The translations under genes were made by a program, and so were the position numbers. From the NCBI GenBank assembly GCA_963662395.1, contig OY759511.1, positions 4,340,001-4,404,000 on the forward strand: a stretch of 64,000 bases of DNA. Direction: 5' to 3'. The notes beneath the pieces were generated by a model. The model saw only the letters and a list, made by a program, of their open reading frames with translations, was not told the origin of the DNA and ran no database searches. Origin of the DNA: JAPOXR01 sp963662395 (GTDB taxonomy: Bacteria > Pseudomonadota > Alphaproteobacteria > Rhodobacterales > Rhodobacteraceae). How positions within the stretch are numbered: the stretch's first letter is position 1; every line of letters starts with the position of its first letter. This document shows, in pieces, positions 8,717 to 16,674 of the stretch.

Positions 8717-8926
8717 CTATTCGACCAGGGACAGGTCTTCGGCCGATGACCTGCCGTCCCGTCCGGGCTGCAACTCGTACGAGACCCGCTGACCGTCCGA
8801 CAACGTGGTCAGGCCGGATCGCTGAACCGCCGAGATATGCACGAAGGCATCGTCCGAACCTTCGTCTGGGGTGATGAAACCGAACCCCTTTTCATGATTG
8901 AACCATTTGACTGTACCTGTGGCCAT
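8717..8926 (-). CDS. Cold-shock domain protein
   Basis: 69-residue CspA-type RNA chaperone, a single OB-fold domain that binds single-stranded RNA/DNA. Visible: GTVKWFNHEKGFGFI (RNP1-type aromatics), then DAFVHISAV (RNP2), and GQRVSYEL. Length and composition are normal for the family. AGGAG lies 10 bases before the ATG, and a candidate promoter with a perfect TTGACA is present upstream (8963-8991). It is transcribed against uvrC and pgsA and sits alone in the segment separating them. The 5' leader between promoter and start is short for thermoregulated csp genes. Confidence 0.93.
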   Translation of the reverse strand: MATGTVKWFNHEKGFGFITPDEGSDDAFVHISAVQRSGLTTLSDGQRVSYELQPGRDGRSSAEDLSLVE

Positions 8927-8962
8927 AGCGAAGAAACTCCTGGGGTTTGGTTAGCGGAAGTT

Positions 8963-8991
8963 GCTATGACCCTTTCGCATCCGGGTGTCAA
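8963..8991 (-). promoter_or_regulatory. Candidate sigma-70-type promoter of the cold-shock gene
   Basis: On the minus strand, TTGACA (8986-8991) is a perfect -35 hexamer. It is followed after 17 bases by CATAGC (8963-8968), a weak -10 with three of six consensus positions. It lies about 37 bases upstream of the start codon, leaving room for a short leader with the AGGAG ribosome site. Confidence 0.45.
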
Positions 8992-9307
8992 CGAAAGAAA
9001 CGGAGTTGCCGGAACCGGTGGTATCGTGTGACGGGCAAATTCCCGTCTCCCGGTTTCGCGGCAAATGAACCGGGGCGGGGTCGACAGCGACGCTGCCCGG
9101 CATCAGGTGATGACCGGGCAGCCGATGTTGGCCAGTGGCCATCTGCGACGGAAAGTGATTTGTGATTTGCAGGGACTTGCATCTTGAGGCCTGGTTGCGC
9201 GATTTCTGGGCCGAGCCTTTTGCCGGCAGCGGAATGATGGCCCCGGAGGTTCGGATCCCGGGTCCGGGCCGAAACCAGGAGCAACGGCGATCAACATACC
9301 CACCATA

Positions 9308-9856
9308 TTGACCTGTTTCCGGATTGCATCGGCGCTGACCATACCTGTGCTGCTGCTGGTTGCACCGACCGCCTATTGGGTGATTGCCGCGGTGTTCGTC
9401 ATCGCCTCGCTGACTGACTATCTGGATGGCTACCTGGCCCGGAGGCTGGACCAGCAGACCAGGTTGGGAGCAGTTCTCGATACCATTGCCGACAAGATAC
9501 TGGTTTGCATCGTGCTCATTGTTGTGGTGGGTGGCCTGGAAGAACGGAGCTGGATCATGCTCCCGGCCTGCCTGATCATCGCCCGGGAGTTCCTGGTATC
9601 GGCGCTGCGGGAACTTGAAGGTGCGGGCGTATCGGGGCACGCGGTCACGAAGATCGCAAAGTGGAAGGCAGCGGTGCAAATGTGCGCGCTGTTCCTGCTC
9701 CTGCTCGGCTGTGCAACCGGAGGCGGAATGGAGAGCTGGCTGGTGGTTGCCGGTGTCTTCACCATCTGGCTTGCGGCGGCGATGACCGTGATGTCGGGGC
9801 TCGACTATTTCCGGAAGGCCAGGGCGACGCAATTCATGGAGCAACCGAATGATTGA
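9308..9856 (+). CDS. pgsA: CDP-diacylglycerol--glycerol-3-phosphate 3-phosphatidyltransferase
   Basis: Inner-membrane enzyme making phosphatidylglycerol-phosphate from CDP-diacylglycerol and glycerol-3-phosphate. The CDP-alcohol phosphotransferase motif D-G-x2-A-R-x8-G-x3-D-x3-D is visible as DYLDGYLARR followed by GAVLDTIADK. Several hydrophobic segments follow, and length (about 182) fits. The start is a problem: the family's N-terminal Asn-Ile-Pro-x-Ile-Leu-Thr segment is encoded just upstream (9293-9313), but no ATG or GTG precedes it in frame. The listed TTG at 9308 falls inside that conserved segment. AGGAG (9277-9281) lies 8 bases before an ATC codon at 9290. The stop overlaps the moaD start (ATGATTGA), so pgsA-moaD-moaE is one coupled operon. 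The real start could be non-canonical or lost at a rearrangement. Confidence 0.9.
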   Translation: MTCFRIASALTIPVLLLVAPTAYWVIAAVFVIASLTDYLDGYLARRLDQQTRLGAVLDTIADKILVCIVLIVVVGGLEERSWIMLPACLIIAREFLVSALRELEGAGVSGHAVTKIAKWKAAVQMCALFLLLLGCATGGGMESWLVVAGVFTIWLAAAMTVMSGLDYFRKARATQFMEQPND

Positions 9857-10097
9857 CGTGCTGTATTTTGCCTGGGTCCGGGAGCGAATTGGCATACCGG
9901 GGGAGTCGGTGGAGAGTCGGGCCACGACCGTAGGCGAGCTGGTGGATGAGCTGCGAGGGCGCGGCGACAGGTATCGCACGGTGCTGGCGGACCTCGATTC
10001 GCTGAGATTTGCCGTCGACCAGGAACTGGCCGAACTCGATACCGGGATCGTCGAAGCTGGCGAGGTGGCGATCTTCCCGCCGATGACCGGAGGTTGA
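9849..10097 (+). CDS. moaD: Molybdopterin synthase small subunit
   Basis: 82-residue ubiquitin-like sulfur carrier. MoaD's C-terminal Gly-Gly is adenylated and thiocarboxylated, then donates sulfur to precursor Z in the MoaD-MoaE complex to form molybdopterin. The protein ends in PPMTGG with the required terminal diglycine, and VEAGEVAIFPP is the usual lead-in. The ATG overlaps the pgsA stop and moaE starts one base after the moaD stop, implying translational coupling and equal supply of both synthase subunits. Confidence 0.93.
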   Translation: MIDVLYFAWVRERIGIPGESVESRATTVGELVDELRGRGDRYRTVLADLDSLRFAVDQELAELDTGIVEAGEVAIFPPMTGG

Positions 10098-10098
10098 C

Positions 10099-10548
10099 GT
10101 GACCTTGCGAATTCAGCCCGAACCCTTCGATGCCGGTGCCGAGCTGGACGGGTTGTTGGGCGCGACCGCCGAGGCCGGCGCGACCGCCTGTTTTGTCGGC
10201 ACGGTGCGCTCGACGCCGGACCGGCCGGTGCTGTCGATGACGATCGAGCATTATCCGGGCATGACCGAGGCTGCGATTGCCGACCATGTCCGACAGGCCA
10301 GGTCTCGCTGGCCGTTGCTGGCATGCCTGGTCATTCACCGGGTCGGCAGGATGAAGCCTGGCGATGGAATCGTGATGGTTGCGGTGATGTCGACCCACCG
10401 GTCGGACGCATTCGAGGCGGCGGAATTCCTCATGGATTATCTCAAGTCACGTGCGCCGTTCTGGAAGAAGGAGGCGACTGCGTCCGGCTCCAGCTGGGTC
10501 GAGGCAAACCGGCAGGACGAGATTGCCCTGAAACGCTGGCAGCGGTGA
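10099..10548 (+). CDS. moaE: Molybdopterin synthase catalytic subunit
   Basis: 149 residues, starting at a GTG one base after moaD stops. MoaE holds the active site that inserts two sulfurs into cyclic pyranopterin monophosphate. Seen: AGATACFVGTVR, the LSMTIEHYPGMTE segment, VIHRVGRMKPGD, the STHRSDAF motif, and the active-site Lys cluster in LKSRAPFWKKE. Length is normal. It is the last gene of the pgsA-moaD-moaE run; the next gene is convergent. The moaB homologue for the pathway is about 9.5 kb away. Confidence 0.94.
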   Translation: MTLRIQPEPFDAGAELDGLLGATAEAGATACFVGTVRSTPDRPVLSMTIEHYPGMTEAAIADHVRQARSRWPLLACLVIHRVGRMKPGDGIVMVAVMSTHRSDAFEAAEFLMDYLKSRAPFWKKEATASGSSWVEANRQDEIALKRWQR

Positions 10549-10577
10549 CCATTGGGCGTAGCCTGCCTGTCCGGGTG

Positions 10578-10904
10578 TCACCTTTCCATGAGTTCCCGGA
10601 TGCTGCTCTCGAGCCGGTCGATCGTGTCCTGGGCATTTTGCAGCTGGTCGACAGCCCGGTAGTAGTCTTCATTCCTTGCTGCCGCCTCGCTGGCCGTCTG
10701 TTTCTTCAGCTCCTCGAGTGCCTGCTCGAGATTGTCCCTTTCCGCTTCAATTACCATCAACTTCCGGGTCAGGTCACCAATGGCAGCCGAATCGGAATCG
10801 GGATTTGGCCCGAGCTTCCGGGAAAGGATGCCGGCGACCCATCCGGCGACAAACATGCCGAAGACGACAAGCGCGGTGACGGCAACAAATACCACCTGGT
10901 TCAT
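10578..10904 (-). CDS. Small membrane-anchored coiled-coil protein
   Basis: 108 residues. One N-terminal hydrophobic segment (about residues 4-27, VVFVAVTALVVFGMFVAGWV) is followed by a charged, heptad-like helical region (about 45-106: LTRKLMVIEAERDNLEQAL ... LQNAQDTIDRLESSIRELM). This predicts an inner-membrane protein with a coiled-coil tail. I do not recognise a named family. It lies 24 bases downstream of the OmpA/BON gene on the same strand, so the two are probably co-transcribed and may form an envelope complex. The function is not deducible. Confidence 0.7.
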   Translation of the reverse strand: MNQVVFVAVTALVVFGMFVAGWVAGILSRKLGPNPDSDSAAIGDLTRKLMVIEAERDNLEQALEELKKQTASEAAARNEDYYRAVDQLQNAQDTIDRLESSIRELMER

Positions 10905-10928
10905 TTCCTGCGCTTTCCGATCATTACG

Positions 10929-12806
10929 CTACCTTGGCGAAGAGCCGAATGCATCATCCCGCAGCCGGAACTCGATTCGCCGGTTCTGTTCCCTTCCGGC
11001 CGCGGTTGAATTGTCGGCGATTGGTTGCGACTCGCCGTAGCCGGTCACGGTGTAGTTGTTCAGCAACAGGTCTTCATTGGTCAATGCGTTCAGAACTGCG
11101 ATGGCCCTCCTTCGGCTTAGATTCATGTTCATCCTCTCGCTGCCCTGGTTGTCAGTGTGTCCCGAGATTTCGAGTGGAGCGTCCGTGCATTCCCGAAGTA
11201 CAGTCGCCAACTGGCCGATTGCCGGCAGCGAGTCGGCCGTCAACCGGGCCGAATTGGGTTCAAACGAAATCCTGTGCGTGACCATGATGTCCTTCGCCAG
11301 CGATATGCAACGCCTGGGGTTCATGCCCGAGCCCCTGAACGAAAGGCCGGGATCATAGATCACTTCGATCGAGCGCTCCAGCCAGTCCGGTAGCCCGGCG
11401 AGCTGGCGGGAGATTGCTCTTCCCCGGCCAGCTACTCCGGACAAGCCGGACAGTTCGATAAAATCGTTGCCGATCAGCAACTCGCCTTCATGAAGTCCCG
11501 ACAGGGCCTCCAGCCCCGAAATCACGCCCTGTGTCAGCAAGTCGCTGACTGCCTCGTCGACCCCGATTATCACATCTTCCATGACCGGGTCGAATACGGC
11601 ACGGGCAAATGCAATGACGGCCAATTGCGAACTCGGGTTGTTCAGGTTTCCGCGCATCCGAAGAGTGCCATTTTCGTCCAGGCCGGCGACAAAGACAGGC
11701 ACGCGCTGCTGCGCAGGGCTGGAGACATCGAAGTATTGCGGGCCAACCAGTGTCAGATTGTAGCCGTCGGGAATCCCGGCGGTCAGGTTGCGGGCGGTTT
11801 CATTGAAGCCGGATTGTGACCCGGCATCCGACGGGCCAGCGAAGATGGCGGTATCCTCGATCAGCACCGAGCCGCTCCCTGTTGCCTGCAGAAGCGCCAC
11901 TGCGCCCCTCACTGCCTCTGTCCAGTTGACGGGAGGCGTGCCGCGAGCCAGCTGGCACCTGCCGACCAGATTCGACGTGCCGCCTGACACTGCGGAATGG
12001 ACAAGGTCCCGGTCACCCTCCGTCTCCACATGGCAATCCCTGACCAGAGCCCGGCCCTCGTCCAGCTGCATACTGAACCTGAAGATGCCGATGGTCGGAC
12101 GGGGAAACGTCACCTGCAGGTCGAGTTGCAGCGGATCCCGCCTGGCAGATTCGAGCATCTCCCGGGCCCGGTCCAACTCCTCCTGGCTCCCGGCCTGGCC
12201 GATGACCGTGACCTGCCTGTCTGCCAGGAACACGTTCGAACCGGGAACGAGCTGGAACCCCCTGAGTCCCAGCAGCAGCAGATCGGACCAGTGCTGGTCT
12301 GCTTCGCCGGCGGCATTGCCGGCCAAATCCTCGATCGTGGCCGCCGGGTAGGTCAGGCTGATCAGGTCCCTGGCCACCGAACGGGAATTGTCGTCCGGCA
12401 GCCTGCCCAGCATCAGGACCCGCTCGCCGGCCCAGACCAGCTGGAGATTGAAGTAACTCCGTCTACTGGTCTGTGTCGTGGTGGTCCTGTCCCTGATCCT
12501 CGATTTCGAAAACAGCGGCTGGATCGTCGCCAGCCCCCTGATTCTCTCGATCTCGTCTGGTGCTTCCCCGGAGATTTCGACCAGCAGGCCGTCGGTTCGG
12601 ACCCGAATCCAGTCATGGCCCGCATCCTCGATCGCCGAAAGCGCCGACTTCATGCCCCTGTCTTCGATGTAGATCGAGGCCATGAAGGCAATTCCAGCAG
12701 ACATTGCCATGGCAATCGCGAGGACAACAAGTGACGATTTTTCTGCCAGGTTCAACGTGTTCTTCACTGCCTGTGGAATGCCGATGCTACCCAACCAGGA
12801 CAGCAA
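10929..12806 (-). CDS. OmpA-family envelope protein with BON-like domains
   Basis: 625 residues. Order: short cytoplasmic N-terminus, one transmembrane segment (about residues 25-48), a long periplasmic region with at least one BON-like unit (FLADRQVTVIGQAGSQEELDR ends about 210), and a C-terminal OmpA peptidoglycan-binding domain (about 505-615; LEISGHTDNQGSERMN, LSRRRAIAVLNAL, GYGESQPIADN, QNRRIEFRL). This predicts a cell-wall-tethered inner-membrane or periplasmic protein. The start is a TTG at 12806 overlapping the ubiA 3' end by 20 bases; GTG 12767 is an alternative. It lies between ubiA and the small coiled-coil gene on the same strand. Architecture is visible; the role is inference. 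Confidence 0.75.
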   Translation of the reverse strand: MLSWLGSIGIPQAVKNTLNLAEKSSLVVLAIAMAMSAGIAFMASIYIEDRGMKSALSAIEDAGHDWIRVRTDGLLVEISGEAPDEIERIRGLATIQPLFSKSRIRDRTTTTQTSRRSYFNLQLVWAGERVLMLGRLPDDNSRSVARDLISLTYPAATIEDLAGNAAGEADQHWSDLLLLGLRGFQLVPGSNVFLADRQVTVIGQAGSQEELDRAREMLESARRDPLQLDLQVTFPRPTIGIFRFSMQLDEGRALVRDCHVETEGDRDLVHSAVSGGTSNLVGRCQLARGTPPVNWTEAVRGAVALLQATGSGSVLIEDTAIFAGPSDAGSQSGFNETARNLTAGIPDGYNLTLVGPQYFDVSSPAQQRVPVFVAGLDENGTLRMRGNLNNPSSQLAVIAFARAVFDPVMEDVIIGVDEAVSDLLTQGVISGLEALSGLHEGELLIGNDFIELSGLSGVAGRGRAISRQLAGLPDWLERSIEVIYDPGLSFRGSGMNPRRCISLAKDIMVTHRISFEPNSARLTADSLPAIGQLATVLRECTDAPLEISGHTDNQGSERMNMNLSRRRAIAVLNALTNEDLLLNNYTVTGYGESQPIADNSTAAGREQNRRIEFRLRDDAFGSSPR

Positions 12807-13770
12807 TCGCCAGGAAGGTCACGGGAATCAGGCCAGCGTCACGGTTGCTGCGGAAAATCCTGAGGCAACTGGAACTGTCCTTCAAGTCCAGTCTGCGCAA
12901 TTGCAAGAGCAGATGCAATGCAAAACAGAGGACACCGGCCGAACTGATCACGAAGGCAGCCGCATGAGTGCCGGGAGGGATGGCCACCGCCACCGCCACC
13001 ATCATCAGACCTGCCGAAGCGGCGACAAACCGGAGCAGCCAGGCCCGGCTATTGTCTCCGAACAGGCGGGCAGTCGACCGGATTCCGACCAGATCGTCAT
13101 CCTCCCTGTCCAGGTGCGCATAGATGGTGTCGTAAAACAATGTCCAGCATATGCCTGACAGGTAGAGCAGCAGCATCGCCGGCCCGGGAGTGCTGTCATG
13201 GGCAGCCCATGCGAGCAGGACGCCCCAGTTGAAGGCGATGCCGAGAAAGATCTGGGGCCACCAGGTGAATCGCTTGGCAAATGGATAGACGGCCACGGGG
13301 ACCAGGCTTGCCAGGCCCAGCAGTATTGCCGTCGAATTGAAGGTGACAAGGATGGCCAGCCCGGCGAGCGACTGGATGACCATCCAGATGCAGGCATGAA
13401 ACGGAGATATCCGGCCCGACGCCAGGGGCCGGTTCCTGGTCCGCTCGACCATGCTGTCCAGATCCCGGTCGACCACATCATTCCATGTGCAGCCGGCTCC
13501 CCGCATGACGGCGGCACCGAAGGCGCAGCCGGCAAAGATCCAGAGATCCTCGATGCCGACGCTGCCCGGATCGCTGGCCATGGCCATCATCAGCCCCCAC
13601 CAGCAGGGAATCAGCAGCAGCCAGGTGCCGATCGGCCGGTCGGCGCGCGACAGGCGCAGGAAAGGTCGCGACCAGCCGGGTGCAAACCTGTCGACCCAGT
13701 TGTGCACAGTGGCATCCGGAATGTCGGAGCCGGTATCCCGGTTTACTGGAATTTGCCCCTCATCATGCAT
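12787..13770 (-). CDS. ubiA: 4-hydroxybenzoate polyprenyltransferase
   Basis: 327 residues from ATG 13770. UbiA attaches the polyprenyl tail to 4-hydroxybenzoate, the first membrane step of ubiquinone synthesis. Both Mg-prenyl-diphosphate motifs are present, NDVVDRDLD in GCTWNDVVDRDLDSMV and DREDD in YAHLDREDDDL, plus about eight hydrophobic helices. RADRPIGTWLLLIPCWW is the typical N-terminal helix. A GTG near residue 23 (VHNWVDRF) is an alternative start. The start is only 2 bases from an rsmE ATG on the other strand, so promoters must lie inside the facing genes. Its 3' end overlaps the OmpA/BON gene. Confidence 0.94.
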   Translation of the reverse strand: MHDEGQIPVNRDTGSDIPDATVHNWVDRFAPGWSRPFLRLSRADRPIGTWLLLIPCWWGLMMAMASDPGSVGIEDLWIFAGCAFGAAVMRGAGCTWNDVVDRDLDSMVERTRNRPLASGRISPFHACIWMVIQSLAGLAILVTFNSTAILLGLASLVPVAVYPFAKRFTWWPQIFLGIAFNWGVLLAWAAHDSTPGPAMLLLYLSGICWTLFYDTIYAHLDREDDDLVGIRSTARLFGDNSRAWLLRFVAASAGLMMVAVAVAIPPGTHAAAFVISSAGVLCFALHLLLQLRRLDLKDSSSCLRIFRSNRDAGLIPVTFLAIAVLVG

Positions 13771-13781
13771 AGATGCATACC

Positions 13782-14513
13782 ATGCCGTTTCCGCCGTTGA
13801 AGACAAGGTTGCATGTGGAGCACCCGCTTGGTTCCGGGGTCGAACTGGAGGCCGGAGACAGGAATTCACACTATCTCTACCGCGTATTGCGGCTCCGTGA
13901 CGGCGACCATGTCGGGCTGTTCAACGGGAGAGATGGCGAATGGAGCGCGGTGATGGCCTGCGCCAGCCCCGGCGTTGTCCTGCTCCGATGCCTTGACCAG
14001 CGCCGGTCGCAATCCGGTCCTCCGGATCTGTGGTTGCTGTTTGCGCCACTCAAGAAATCGAGAACCGATTTCGTAGTGGAGAAGGCGACCGAAATCGGGG
14101 TGTCGGAAATCTTCCCGGTCCGGACCGAGCTGACCAATTCACGCCGCGTGCAGGCCAGCCGGTTGCGCGCCGTTGCCCGGGAGGCGGCCGAGCAATGCGG
14201 CGGGCTGTCCATCCCGGCCATTCACGAGTTTGCGCCCCTGAAGACGGCACTGGCCGGCTGGCCGGAGGGCAGGGGACTGATCTTCTGCGACGAGACCCGG
14301 CTGGGATGCAGCGACTTCCCCTTGCCATCTTCCCTGCCGGACCGGCTGGCGGTACTGATCGGCCCCGAAGGTGGATTCACAGCCGCCGAGCGCTCGATCC
14401 TTGGGCGGCTACCGGGCGCGGTCCCGGTTGGCCTCGGCAACCGGCTGTTGCGGGCCGACACCGCGGCGGCGGTGGCGCTGGGCCTGGTCAATATCGCCGG
14501 GCGCTCCGGTTGA
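13782..14513 (+). CDS. rsmE: 16S rRNA (uracil-1498-N3)-methyltransferase
   Basis: 243 residues from ATG 13782; ATG 13773 in the same frame is equally possible. RsmE methylates U1498 of 16S rRNA using SAM. It has an N-terminal PUA-like domain (HYLYRVLRLRDGDHVGLFNG) and a C-terminal SPOUT/trefoil-knot domain. Seen: LLFAPLKKSRTDFVVEKATEIG, TELTNSR, the SAM-knot loop LIGPEGGFTAAE, and LGNRLLRADTAAAVAL. Length is normal. It diverges from ubiA with virtually no intergenic DNA and no visible Shine-Dalgarno, so it may be translated from a leaderless or very short leader. Confidence 0.94.
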   Translation: MPFPPLKTRLHVEHPLGSGVELEAGDRNSHYLYRVLRLRDGDHVGLFNGRDGEWSAVMACASPGVVLLRCLDQRRSQSGPPDLWLLFAPLKKSRTDFVVEKATEIGVSEIFPVRTELTNSRRVQASRLRAVAREAAEQCGGLSIPAIHEFAPLKTALAGWPEGRGLIFCDETRLGCSDFPLPSSLPDRLAVLIGPEGGFTAAERSILGRLPGAVPVGLGNRLLRADTAAAVALGLVNIAGRSG

Positions 14514-14607
14514 GCACCGCCATTGCCATCCGGTTCGTCCATTCTTGTTGCCAGGCTGGCTGCCGGTCTATAGCGGTCAGGTGCTGATCGCGGACAGGAA
14601 GCGCCAC

Positions 14608-15978
14608 ATGTCAATCCCTCAGACCGGGGGCGTTCGCATCGAACGCCACGAACAGCTGGCCGGATACCTGGAAGATGGCTGCAAGCCCGAATCACGGTGG
14701 CGAATCGGTACCGAACACGAGAAATTCGGCTACGAGTTGGAAACCCTGTTGCCATTGCCATATGACGGTCCGTGCTCGGTCCGCGCCATGCTGGAGGGGC
14801 TGCGGGACGGGCATGGCTGGCAACCGGTTGCAGAGGCAGGCAACATCATCGGCCTCGAGCGCGGCGGCGCCAACATCTCGCTGGAGCCGGGCGGGCAGCT
14901 GGAATTGTCAGGCGCTCCCCTGGAGACGGTCCACGAGACCTGTGACGAGGTGAACCAGCATCTCAGGGAGGTCAGGGAGGTCGCCGACCGCATCGGTGCA
15001 GGATTCATCGGGCTGGGGGCGGCGCCGGCCTGGCAGCATGAGCAGATGCCGCTGATGCCGAAAGGCAGGTACCGGCTCATGACCGAATACATGCGGAGGG
15101 TTGGTACCACTGGCCTGGACATGATGTACCGGACTTGCACCGTCCAGGTAAATCTCGATTTCTCCAGCGAGTCCGACATGGTTCGCAAACTCAGGGTTGC
15201 GCTGGCGCTGCAACCGGTGGCGACCGCGTTCTTTGCCAATTCACCATTCTTCGAGAATGGGAAATCCGGATATCTGAGCCTCAGGAGCCGGATATGGAGG
15301 AGCCTGGATTCCAGCCGGACCGGCATGCTGCCCTTCGTGTTCGAGGATGGTTTCGGCTTCGAGGCCTGGGTGGAGTACGCCCTCGATGTCCCGATGTATT
15401 TTGTCTATCGCGATGGGAAATACATTGATGCGCTCGGACAGTCCTTCCGGGATTTCCTGGCTGGACGGTTGCCGGCCCTGCCCGGAGAGTTGCCGCTGGT
15501 ATCCGACTGGGCCGATCATCTCACCACCATCTTTCCGGAAGCGAGAATCAAGCAATTCATCGAAATGCGCGGGGCGGATGGCGGACCGTGGCGTCGGCTC
15601 TGTGCCTTGCCGGCATTCTGGGTCGGGCTGGTCTATGATTCGACCTCGCTCGATGCGGCCTGGGACCTTGTTCGCAAACTCGATGCGGATGCCCGGGAGG
15701 GACTCCGGGTCTCGGCGGCAAGAGATGGCCTCAAGGGTGGCTACAAGGACGTCAAGATTGCCGAATACGCAAGGCAGGCCCTGTTGATCGCCGAGAATGG
15801 CCTGAAGAGCCGGGCCCGGCCGGGAGCTGGTGGTCTCGTCCCCGATGAGAGCCACTTCCTCGATGCGTTGCGGGACAGCCTGCAATCGGGAAACACGCCG
15901 GCCGAGGATCTGCTGGCCCTGTATGAAGGGGAATGGAAGCGGACGATCGAACCGATCTACCCCTCCTGCAGCTACTGA
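14608..15978 (+). CDS. gshA: Glutamate--cysteine ligase, plant/alphaproteobacterial type
   Basis: 456 residues; AGGAA lies about 8 bases before ATG 14608. It catalyses ATP-dependent gamma-glutamylcysteine formation, the first step of glutathione synthesis. The sequence is of the GCS2/plant-like class: WRIGTEHEKFGY, ANISLEPGGQLELSGAPL (substrate and metal-binding Glu residues), MMYRTCTVQVNLDF, and SRIWRSLDSSRTG. Length matches alphaproteobacterial members. An internal frame extends upstream of 14608 but that part is a shadow of rsmE. The last codons overlap the 3' end of the convergent plsY gene by 7 bases, so no terminator separates them. Confidence 0.93.
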   Translation: MSIPQTGGVRIERHEQLAGYLEDGCKPESRWRIGTEHEKFGYELETLLPLPYDGPCSVRAMLEGLRDGHGWQPVAEAGNIIGLERGGANISLEPGGQLELSGAPLETVHETCDEVNQHLREVREVADRIGAGFIGLGAAPAWQHEQMPLMPKGRYRLMTEYMRRVGTTGLDMMYRTCTVQVNLDFSSESDMVRKLRVALALQPVATAFFANSPFFENGKSGYLSLRSRIWRSLDSSRTGMLPFVFEDGFGFEAWVEYALDVPMYFVYRDGKYIDALGQSFRDFLAGRLPALPGELPLVSDWADHLTTIFPEARIKQFIEMRGADGGPWRRLCALPAFWVGLVYDSTSLDAAWDLVRKLDADAREGLRVSAARDGLKGGYKDVKIAEYARQALLIAENGLKSRARPGAGGLVPDESHFLDALRDSLQSGNTPAEDLLALYEGEWKRTIEPIYPSCSY

Positions 15979-16595
15979 GTGTCGGGTTCACTGTCCGGAC
16001 TGCCGGTCCCCAGCGATATCCTCGACTCGGTGCCATCGGCGAGTCGCCTGATATTTGCCGAATGCCGAATGACGACCAGCGCGGTCATGATGGCGACGAA
16101 CGGCGTTCCATGACCCCAACCAAGGAGCCAGGGGAATGCCAGCGAGGCGATCACCGCCGACAGCGAGGCCAGCGACGAGTAGCGGGATGCGCCGGCGACC
16201 ACCAGCCATACTGCGCAGGCAATGCTGCCCGCCAGCAGCGAATACCCCAGCAGGGCACCCAGGAAGGTGGCCACCCCCTTGCCGCCTCGGAACCGCAACC
16301 ACAGTGGAAACATGTGCCCGATGACTGCTGCCGCACCGGCCGGAAGCGCAAGCTGGTCGCCGGCGATCGATTGGGCGATCATGACCGCGGCCATTCCCTT
16401 GCCGGCATCCAGCACCAGCGTCATTGCCGCCGCCGCCCGGTTGCCGGTCCTCAGTACATTGGTCGTGCCGATATTGCCGGACCCGATTCGTGACAGGTCG
16501 CCGAGCCTCCAGATCCTGGCATTCACGACACCAAACGGGATGGAGCCCAGCAGGTATCCCAGGAACAGGACGGCGATGCCGGACTCATTGATCAT
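15972..16595 (-). CDS. plsY: Glycerol-3-phosphate acyltransferase (acyl-phosphate dependent)
   Basis: 207 residues. PlsY transfers an acyl chain from acyl-phosphate to glycerol-3-phosphate, the first committed step of phospholipid synthesis in the inner membrane. Motifs seen: GSIPFG, GSGNIGTTNVLRTGN (phosphate-binding loop), DAGKG, and the HMFPLWLRFRGGKGVAT block. About five hydrophobic segments. ATG 16595 is preferred over GTG 16601 because GGAGGAG is 7 bases before the ATG but touches the GTG. It is convergent with gshA and lies downstream of pyrC on the same strand. Confidence 0.94.
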   Translation of the reverse strand: MINESGIAVLFLGYLLGSIPFGVVNARIWRLGDLSRIGSGNIGTTNVLRTGNRAAAAMTLVLDAGKGMAAVMIAQSIAGDQLALPAGAAAVIGHMFPLWLRFRGGKGVATFLGALLGYSLLAGSIACAVWLVVAGASRYSSLASLSAVIASLAFPWLLGWGHGTPFVAIMTALVVIRHSANIRRLADGTESRISLGTGSPDSEPDTQ

Positions 16596-16674
16596 GACCA
16601 CTCTCCTCCATCGAGTCGCAAGGCGCGGCCGATATTGCCGATACCGGCGGAAGGGCCGCCCGTCCTGGCACCGC

